This document shows, piece after piece, positions 55,467-64,000 of a DNA stretch of 64,000 bases (its first letter is position 1; the number at the start of each line of letters is the position of its first letter). The stretch is taken from assembly GCA_021841005.1 (NCBI GenBank), contig JAKBVZ010000018.1, positions 52,929-116,928 of the forward strand. Direction: 5' to 3'. The DNA is from Actinomycetes bacterium. Its GTDB lineage: Bacteria; Actinomycetota; Acidimicrobiia; Acidimicrobiales; JAMCPL01. The position numbers and the translations under genes are program-made. The notes below the pieces were generated by a model. That model ran no database searches. It saw only the letters and a program-made list of their open reading frames with translations, and had not been told where the DNA came from.

Positions 55467-56645
55467 TCAACGCGCATTGGTCCCCCCCTTCATGCCGGCA
55501 CCAGAGGTGGTGCCGTTGGCTCCGGCGGCATTCCCGTCTCCCGAAGAGTCGAGCATCTTCGCCAAGTTCTCCACCGCTGCTTTCTGCTCTCTGGAAAGCG
55601 ACTGGGGTACCTGGATCTGCACGGTTACGAGTAGATCGCCCGCACTTAAGTGACCGTTTGCTGGCACGCCCCAGCCCTTTACCCTGAATGTCCTGCCGGG
55701 CTGCGTACCCGGTGGTATCTTGAGTGTCAGCGGCTTCATCAAGGTCGGTACCGGAACTGAAGCGCCGAGAACCGCTTGGGGATAAGTAATGGGTAACGTA
55801 ACGGTGATGTTCCTCCCCCTGCGGCCGAATCGAGCATGAGGCGCTACCCTGACGTTGACATAGAGGTCACCGGACGGACCATTGTTATGGCCAGAGTACC
55901 CTCTTCCCTTCACTACTATACGCTGGCCGTCCTCGACCCCAGGAGGTATCCTCACATTCACGGAACGACTACTGGATGCCTTGCCCGTGCCGTTACAGGC
56001 AGGGCAAGGATGCTCCACGATGACTCCCTTGCCTCCACAGGTTGGGCAGATCTTGGACAGGGAGAACATCCCCTTGTTGTCATCGATCACGCCCTTTCCC
56101 GAACAACGTTTGCAGGTAACCGGCTTGGTGCCAGGGGCTGCGCCTGTGCCATGGCACGTGGAGCAGGGCTCTTGGCTTGGCACGTTCACTGCAGTCGTAA
56201 TACCGTTGACAGCATCTTCGAACGATAGATTGAGCTGAGCTTCGACATCCATCCCCCTGCGCGGACCGCCGGTGGTACGCTGCCCGGAACGCCCCTTTCC
56301 AAAAATACCGCCAAGTGCGTCACTAAGGATGTCATGGAAATCTCCTATGTCCTCCACCCGGTATCCAGTGCCTCCCTTGCTGCCAAATGTCGTGCCAAAG
56401 GGGTTCTTGGCCCCATTAGTCAGCTTGCGTACCTGGTCATACTCCTTACGCTTAGATGCATCGCCAAGTACATCGTATGCAGCAGCCACTTCCTTGAACA
56501 TCTCCTCAGAGCCCGGGTTGGCATCGGGATGATACTTCTTGGCCAGCTTTCTGTAAGCCCTGGTTATATCTTTTTCAGATGCCTCCTTGGATATACCCAG
56601 AGTCTTGTAGTAATCCTTTTCCAACCATTCTCGCTGCACAGCCAT
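55467..56645 (-). CDS. dnaJ: chaperone DnaJ
   Basis: 392 residues. J domain (WLEKDYYKTLGISKEASEKD with the HPD in KKYHPDANPG), a Gly/Phe-rich part (NPFGTTFGSKGGTGY), four CxxCxGxG-type zinc motifs (CSTCHGTG, CKRCSGKG, CPTCGGKG, CPACNGTG), and the two C-terminal substrate-binding domains. It stimulates DnaK ATPase. The ATG before AVQREWLEKDYY is chosen, 16 bp after grpE; the frame is open for 23 residues upstream within grpE. The final 25 residues are Gly/Asn/Thr-rich. Confidence 0.97.
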   Translation of the reverse strand: MAVQREWLEKDYYKTLGISKEASEKDITRAYRKLAKKYHPDANPGSEEMFKEVAAAYDVLGDASKRKEYDQVRKLTNGAKNPFGTTFGSKGGTGYRVEDIGDFHDILSDALGGIFGKGRSGQRTTGGPRRGMDVEAQLNLSFEDAVNGITTAVNVPSQEPCSTCHGTGAAPGTKPVTCKRCSGKGVIDDNKGMFSLSKICPTCGGKGVIVEHPCPACNGTGKASSSRSVNVRIPPGVEDGQRIVVKGRGYSGHNNGPSGDLYVNVRVAPHARFGRRGRNITVTLPITYPQAVLGASVPVPTLMKPLTLKIPPGTQPGRTFRVKGWGVPANGHLSAGDLLVTVQIQVPQSLSREQKAAVENLAKMLDSSGDGNAAGANGTTSGAGMKGGTNAR

Positions 56646-56661
56646 CTGCCCATGTACCCTC

Positions 56662-59471
<2,810 letters not shown>

Positions 59472-59514
59472 CTAACCATCCGGTGGCGCATCCATCGAAA
59501 TATTCACTACCTTT

Positions 59515-59546
59515 AGTATAGCAAACTTGAGTGAGTAATTGTCAAC
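59515..59546 (-). promoter_or_regulatory. dnaK operon promoter with HAIR-like HspR operator
   Basis: On the minus strand TTGACA (59545-59540), a 19-bp spacer, TATACT (59520-59515). Overlapping the -35 is CTTGAGT-N7-TGTCAAC (plus strand, 59526-59546), matching the published HspR consensus CTTGAGT-N7-ACTCAAG at 11 of 14 positions; the half site nearest the -10 is perfect. Confidence 0.7.
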
Positions 59547-59646
59547 TCTTCTATCATCAACTATACGCCAACTCTTTCTCGAAATGGTATCTACGGCTCG
59601 TCCGCAAGGCCTAGCAATCTGGGAACACATCAGATAGTATTTCAGC

Positions 59647-60432
59647 ATGTACGAGCTCACACTTCTCAGACACGGCGAATCCGTCTGGAACGCCGAGAAC
59701 CTCTTCACCGGATGGACGGATGTCGACCTCTCTGAAAAGGGGGAGGTGGAGGCGGCTGCGGCCGGGAGAACGATACGGGAGAGCGGGGTGGAACCAATGG
59801 TCGTGCATACCTCTGTCCTCACCAGATCAGTGCGTACCGCCAATATAGCTCTGGACAGCATGGAACGTTGCTGGATACCGGTCCGTAGGCACTGGAGACT
59901 GAACGAACGCCACTATGGCGACCTGCAAGGAAAGCACAAGGTAAAATCAGCCGAGATCTACGGTGCCGAACAGGTCAAAGCGTGGAGGCGCGGCTATTCC
60001 ACACCGCCTCCGCCTCTCGATTACAGTGATCCACGCCACCCTGTACACGATCCCCGTTACCAGCACGTAGCACCGGGGGCGTTGCCCTCGACCGAGTGCC
60101 TGGCCGATGTCGTCCAAAGGATGTTGCCGTACTTCTACGATTCTATCGTGCCTGACATATACCGGTATGGGTCGGTGCTCGTCGTGGCACATGGCAACTC
60201 ATTGCGTGCCATGGTGAAGCAACTCGAGAACATCGACGACAGAGCCATCGAAAACCTCAACATCCCAACCGGCATCCCTCGACGGTACGTGCTCGATGAG
60301 GACATGAACGTGAAGAGCAGCACATATCTGGGCGATCCGGAAGAGATCGAGGCTGCCACGGAGGCGGTAGCAGCTCAGGCAACTCCCGGTAAGGCGACCG
60401 GCTTGATAGAAAAGCATGACGCCACACGGTAA
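59647..60432 (+). CDS. gpmA: 2,3-bisphosphoglycerate-dependent phosphoglycerate mutase
   Basis: 261 residues. Interconverts 3- and 2-phosphoglycerate. The phospho-histidine loop LTLLRHGESVWNAENLFTGW, LNERHYGDLQGKHKVKSAEI, WRRGYSTPPPPL and LVVAHGNSLRAMVKQLENID mark the dPGM family, as opposed to the broader histidine phosphatase family. A TAGTAT box 6 nt before the ATG suggests a leaderless transcript. It diverges from the dnaK operon. Confidence 0.97.
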   Translation: MYELTLLRHGESVWNAENLFTGWTDVDLSEKGEVEAAAAGRTIRESGVEPMVVHTSVLTRSVRTANIALDSMERCWIPVRRHWRLNERHYGDLQGKHKVKSAEIYGAEQVKAWRRGYSTPPPPLDYSDPRHPVHDPRYQHVAPGALPSTECLADVVQRMLPYFYDSIVPDIYRYGSVLVVAHGNSLRAMVKQLENIDDRAIENLNIPTGIPRRYVLDEDMNVKSSTYLGDPEEIEAATEAVAAQATPGKATGLIEKHDATR

Positions 60433-60450
60433 ATACGGCAATATTGCATC

Positions 60451-60570
60451 GTGACTATATCCAACCCATCATTGAAGGAAGTGGAGCTCGGAAGCATATG
60501 GCTGTTCTCCGCATGCTCTGCGGGACAGCTGCGGACAATCAGGAAAGCGATAGAAGAAGTCGTCGCTGGC
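60451..60570 (+). pseudogene. N-terminal fragment of a cNMP-binding (Crp-like) protein
   Basis: A GTG-started frame reads PSLKEVELGSIWLFSACSAG then QLRTIRKAIEEVVAG, which resembles the start of the small cyclic-nucleotide-binding domain proteins of actinobacteria (pattern L-F-x-x-C-x-x-x-E-L-x-x-I). The likeness stops after about 40 residues, where the frame runs into the 3' end of the convergent Fe-S oxidoreductase gene. It lacks the phosphate-binding cassette, so a truncated relic is likely. Confidence 0.5.
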
Positions 60571-62708
60571 TACTGCCCCTCCAGTGATGCCTCCATGATT
60601 TGGGCCAGATCGAGAACTTTGACCTCATCCTCCTTCTGATTGGCCTTCACTGCATCGTCTATCATTATCAGGCAATACGGGCAGGCAGTGGAGACCACAT
60701 CCGCACCGGTGGAAAGCGCCTCATCCGTCCGCTCCATATTCACTCGCTTGCCGATTGATTCCTCCATCCACATCCTAGCGCCTCCCGCACCACAGCAGAA
60801 ACTGCGCTCCCGATGGCGCTCCATCTCGATCTGGCGCACTCCCGGTATCGCGCTGAGCATATCTCTCGGCTCATCGAAGACACGGTTGTGCCGGCCAAGA
60901 TAACAGGGATCGTGATACGTGACACTCGTACTAAGCGCCTTACCGGGAACCAGCTTGCCGTCACGTACCAGGCGGGTGAGAAGCTGGCTGTGATGTATCA
61001 CCTCGAAATCACCGCCAAGTGCAGGGTATTCGTGTGCTATCGAGTTGAAGCAATGCGGGCAGGACGCTACTATCTTCTTTGCTCCTGCACTCCGCAGAGT
61101 GTCCACATTAGCCTTGGCCTGCTCCTGGAAGAGGTACTCGTTACCCATCCTTCTGGCCGGATCACCGGTGCAGGACTCGCGCTGTCCGAGGATGGCGAAC
61201 TTCACCCCGGCATGGTGCATGATACGGGCAATGGCCTGCGTAGCCTTGCGGGCTCTCTCGTCAAGCGCTCCAGCGCAGCCGACCCAGTACAGGTACTCGA
61301 CATCGTCAGGGATGGTCCCCTCGACGACCGGAACGTCGAAATCGAGAGAAGCGGTCCAATCCGTACGCTTCGATCCTCCGAGTCCCCATGGATCACCCTG
61401 GTTCTCTATGTTGCGAAGCATGAGACCTGCTTCCTGTGGAAAACGGGACTCCATGAGCACCTCGTACCTGCGCATGTCGACGATGGCATCCACATGCTCG
61501 ATGTCCACCGGGCACTCCTCCACACATGCCCCGCAGGTGAGGCAAGACCACAAGACATCATTGTCTATTGTTGCAGGCACCAGGGTAGGCGCATGGGCTT
61601 GTTCTCCGGATCCTCCACCGGAACCGGATCCTCCACCGGATCGTCCATCGGAACCAGATCCACCATCCACGCCTTTTGCAAGCACTCTCGGCGCAGACTC
61701 GAACAGGTTGTCCCTCAGGGACATGATGAGCAGCTTCGGCGACAGCGGCTTGCCGGTGTTCCACGCCGGGCAGACCGCCTGGCAGCGCCCGCACTCGGTA
61801 CAGGTCAGCAAGTCGAGCAGTTGCTTCCATCTGAAGTCTTCGATGTGCCCCGCTCCAAATACCGTATCTTCGCTTACCTCTTCCATGTCCATGGATGGAG
61901 TCGAGTAAAGGGCGCCAAGCGCTCTGGGTCGCCTGGAAGTGATGACGTTTACCGGCGCCATGAAGATGTGCAGATGCTTGGAATAGGTGACAAACACGAG
62001 AAACGCCATGATGACCGTGATGTTCAACAGCAGGAAAGCCGTAACGAGGTCCCCGTTGGCTGCCCTGCCGAGACCGGAGAATGCCCGGCCTATACCATGG
62101 CTTGCAAATGCCCACCATCCATAGGGGAACTCCCCGACATTGGTCTGAGCGGCACGGTATCCGAGCAGTGAGATGATCACCATAGCGATCATGAAGAGCG
62201 TGAACCAGGCCGCCTTGGTGTGCGAGCCATAGAAGCGGGATTCGCGTAGTTTGCGGGCCGGTGACTGCTTCAGCCTTATCACGGTGAACACCGCCAGCGC
62301 CACAAGGATGGAAACGCTGAAGAAATCTTCCAGAAAACCGAGCACAGCCGTATGCCCGATGAACGGAATCGCAAATTTCCTGCTGAAAAGATCACCATAT
62401 GCTTCGATAATGGTGAACATAAGTATGATGAAACCCCAGAATGTCATGGCATGAGCAAAGCCGGGTAACCGCCGCTTGAACATCTTCCTCTGCCCCACCA
62501 CCTCCGAAAGCTCCGCCTTGATGCGAGCAGGAATGTCCTTCAGGCGGGCGTTATCCGGCTTCCCCGATGACACCAGCCTCATGAGGAATAGGAGCCTTCG
62601 CCCTGCTATGGACAGAGCCACCACAGTAACAAGCAGGCCGATTGCCATGCGTAACGCGATCGGACCACCTGGATTGGCTGCGGCAACCATTCCGGCTAAG
62701 TGCGTCAT
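60570..62708 (-). CDS. membrane Fe-S oxidoreductase, HdrD/GlpC-like with cytochrome-b-like domain
   Basis: 712 residues from the ATG 9 nt after GGAGAG. The N-terminal half has about six membrane helices with conserved histidines (GFAHAMTFWGFIILMF, GHTAVLGFLEDFF), as in NarI-like domains. Two 4Fe-4S motifs follow, CTECGRCQAVCP and CLTCGACVEECP, separated by a Gly/Ser insertion (GGSGSDGRSGGGSGSGGG). Two CCG domains end the protein: YWVGCAG, SCPHCFN, YHDPCYLGRHN, SFCCGAGGARMWM, ACPYC. The type is widespread in actinobacteria (the Mycobacterium Rv0338c type) and is thought to pass electrons between a soluble dehydrogenase and the quinone pool; donor unknown, and ETF or GlcD-like partners are possible. 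Confidence 0.92.
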   Translation of the reverse strand: MTHLAGMVAAANPGGPIALRMAIGLLVTVVALSIAGRRLLFLMRLVSSGKPDNARLKDIPARIKAELSEVVGQRKMFKRRLPGFAHAMTFWGFIILMFTIIEAYGDLFSRKFAIPFIGHTAVLGFLEDFFSVSILVALAVFTVIRLKQSPARKLRESRFYGSHTKAAWFTLFMIAMVIISLLGYRAAQTNVGEFPYGWWAFASHGIGRAFSGLGRAANGDLVTAFLLLNITVIMAFLVFVTYSKHLHIFMAPVNVITSRRPRALGALYSTPSMDMEEVSEDTVFGAGHIEDFRWKQLLDLLTCTECGRCQAVCPAWNTGKPLSPKLLIMSLRDNLFESAPRVLAKGVDGGSGSDGRSGGGSGSGGGSGEQAHAPTLVPATIDNDVLWSCLTCGACVEECPVDIEHVDAIVDMRRYEVLMESRFPQEAGLMLRNIENQGDPWGLGGSKRTDWTASLDFDVPVVEGTIPDDVEYLYWVGCAGALDERARKATQAIARIMHHAGVKFAILGQRESCTGDPARRMGNEYLFQEQAKANVDTLRSAGAKKIVASCPHCFNSIAHEYPALGGDFEVIHHSQLLTRLVRDGKLVPGKALSTSVTYHDPCYLGRHNRVFDEPRDMLSAIPGVRQIEMERHRERSFCCGAGGARMWMEESIGKRVNMERTDEALSTGADVVSTACPYCLIMIDDAVKANQKEDEVKVLDLAQIMEASLEGQ

Positions 62709-62838
62709 GTTCAATTACTCTCCTTCTGTCCATTCAACTTGCGTGTGCAACTCCGGACATCGTATCGCATCCGATACATAGCGCTCAATATTTCATTTCC
62801 GTAAACACCGTAGGGAATCCCGAAAACCTACCGGACTG

Positions 62839-63405
62839 TTACGCGCCAAAATTCTCGAAGTACCGGCTAGGTGTCGGGCCCCACTGTCCCTGATACTTGG
62901 AGCGCACAGCAGACGAACCGTAAGGGTGATCGGCGGGTGTGGTCATCCTCAAGAAGCTGATCTGACCTATCGCCATACCAGGATACACGGTAATCGGCAA
63001 GTTGGCCACGTTGGAAAGCTCCAAGGTAAGATGACCATCCCAACCTGCGTCGACAAATCCAGCTGTGGAATGTATGAGCAGGCCGAGCCTGCCGAGTGAC
63101 GACTTGCCCTCCAGACGCGCCACGAGATCATCGGGAATCTTCACCCGCTCCAACGTCGAACCCAGGATAAACTCCCCAGGATGCAGTATCAGGGGACCAT
63201 CCTCGCCGACGGACACGAGCTCGGTCAGATCCTCCTGGCTTTCTGCCACATCTATTACTCCCATGGAATGGTTGCGAAAAAGCCGGAAATGCCTATCCAC
63301 ATGAAGATCCACCGAAGAGGGCTGTATGTCGGTCTCATCAAACGGTTCGATGACAATCCTGCCTGCGGCAATCTCCTCCTTGATGGAATGGTCTGAAAGT
63401 ATCAC
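62839..63405 (-). CDS. dcd: dCTP deaminase
   Basis: 188 residues from a GTG, the usual family length; the frame is open for 43 codons more. Dcd converts dCTP to dUTP (the bifunctional form to dUMP). Motifs: [79 protein letters not shown] with the catalytic Glu downstream in LTLELSN, and the C-terminal [26 protein letters not shown] box lies 10 nt before the GTG. It diverges from the secreted-protein gene. Confidence 0.96.
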   Translation of the reverse strand: MILSDHSIKEEIAAGRIVIEPFDETDIQPSSVDLHVDRHFRLFRNHSMGVIDVAESQEDLTELVSVGEDGPLILHPGEFILGSTLERVKIPDDLVARLEGKSSLGRLGLLIHSTAGFVDAGWDGHLTLELSNVANLPITVYPGMAIGQISFLRMTTPADHPYGSSAVRSKYQGQWGPTPSRYFENFGA

Positions 63406-63512
63406 TCTGTGCAGGATAGTACGTAAAGGAACCCACTGTGAAGTTGGCAAGGAAAAAATTGTGGCGGCCGACTTGGTACGCTGGTGGTACGCCTCCTGTG
63501 TATAAGTATAGT

Positions 63513-64000
63513 ATGGCGCAACATGGCATAGCAAGACAGTTCAAGATACCGTTGCAGGTGGTTGCCTTCATGATGGTGGCTGCAGCGCAACTCGGCGTGG
63601 GAATCATCGCTTCGAGCCCCAAGGCCCAGGCTGTTACCGCGCAGGCTGCCTGGTCCACCCAGGCCGGCTGGTTGGCCCCAGCCACCTCACTGGACAGCGT
63701 ATCCTGCCCTACCACATCCACCTGCTTCGCAGCCGGTTCAAATGCAGTCAGTGGGCCGGCTCTATATACGATGGGCAGCGGAAGCTCAGGACCGGCGTCC
63801 ACCGGCAGTTCAGGGTCGGAAAGTTCGACCTGGACAAATAGCTCCGACGCTCTCCCCTCCGACGCTCCTCCGCTCAGCGGCATCTCGTGCGCGTCAGCCA
63901 CTTACTGCGAAGCGGTAGGGTACAACAGCTCCACCTCGGCAGTTGCAGCCCTTGGGTGGAACGGTTCTTCGTGGTCGCAACAGTCCCTGCCATCGGGTAC
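63513..64000 (+). CDS. secreted C-x5-C repeat protein (3' end cut by window edge)
   Basis: 162 codons to the window edge. A signal peptide ([20 protein letters not shown], cleavage near AQA) is followed by at least two repeats with paired cysteines, [17 protein letters not shown] and [18 protein letters not shown], the same motif as in the 904-residue secreted protein, with a Ser/Gly-rich stretch between. It is thus a paralogue of that protein's propeller part. A TATAAG box 6 nt before the ATG suggests a leaderless transcript. The remaining domains lie outside the window. Confidence 0.78.
   Translation, partial: MAQHGIARQFKIPLQVVAFMMVAAAQLGVGIIASSPKAQAVTAQAAWSTQAGWLAPATSLDSVSCPTTSTCFAAGSNAVSGPALYTMGSGSSGPASTGSSGSESSTWTNSSDALPSDAPPLSGISCASATYCEAVGYNSSTSAVAALGWNGSSWSQQSLPSG

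Noticed and set aside
60813..62171. 452-residue plus-strand open frame
   Set aside because: It lies antisense within the clearly coding Fe-S oxidoreductase and shows no family motif.

Overview
The window reads as a chromosomal segment of a high-level actinobacterium, most likely of the class Acidimicrobiia or a close relative (inference). Seen in the sequence: a dnaK-grpE-dnaJ-hspR-clpB heat-shock operon with an HspR-type operator, a gatC-gatA-gatB / ligA / mnmA / cysteine desulfurase / phosphofructokinase neighbourhood like the one known in mycobacteria, TreS beside a maltokinase-like protein, PurS as a separate subunit, and secreted proteins with PxRILDTR modules. Several start codons lie 6-9 nt after a TANNNT box, as expected for leaderless transcripts. 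No rRNA, tRNA, phage or insertion sequence was seen.

Layout. 1-10.7 kb is a surface-polysaccharide region on the minus strand: an ABC-2 export permease cut by the window edge, a sulfotransferase-like protein, a VapBC-type toxin-antitoxin pair, a polytopic GT-C-like membrane protein, a 1287-residue protein with three GT4 glycosyltransferase domains, and an FkbM methyltransferase. 10.9-16 kb holds a coiled-coil nuclease-like protein, a further GT4, an MBL hydrolase, and the competence genes dprA and comFC. 16-23.4 kb holds a large secreted beta-propeller/TIG/RILDTR protein, a small membrane protein, an 854-residue protein with two apparently degenerate PD-(D/E)XK-like halves, and a quinone-oxidoreductase-like MDR.

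23.6-35.5 kb is the housekeeping block gatB, gatA, gatC, SCP2, ligA, mnmA, cysteine desulfurase, galT and a phosphofructokinase whose active-site residues predict pyrophosphate use. 35.6-45 kb is carbon metabolism: a degenerate maltokinase-like protein with treS, enoyl-CoA hydratase, MeaB GTPase, a ThDP enzyme, a GlcD-type oxidase, purN. 45.4-52.3 kb has an MFS transporter, a small conserved unknown, and the purine genes purQ-purS-purC-purB-purA. 52.5-59.5 kb is the heat-shock operon. 59.6-64 kb has phosphoglycerate mutase, a fragment of a cNMP-binding protein, a membrane Fe-S oxidoreductase, dCTP deaminase and the start of a second secreted repeat protein.

The most unusual property is repeat structure. 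Many genes carry in-frame low-complexity expansions, even in housekeeping enzymes (GatB, LigA, DprA, GrpE, TreS, the Fe-S oxidoreductase). Many gene ends are partly duplicated a short distance away: 28-40 bp direct repeats, typically 64-72 bp apart, often including a stop or start codon. The toxin-antitoxin pair is bracketed by 101-bp direct repeats, one of them the 3' end of the neighbouring membrane-protein gene.
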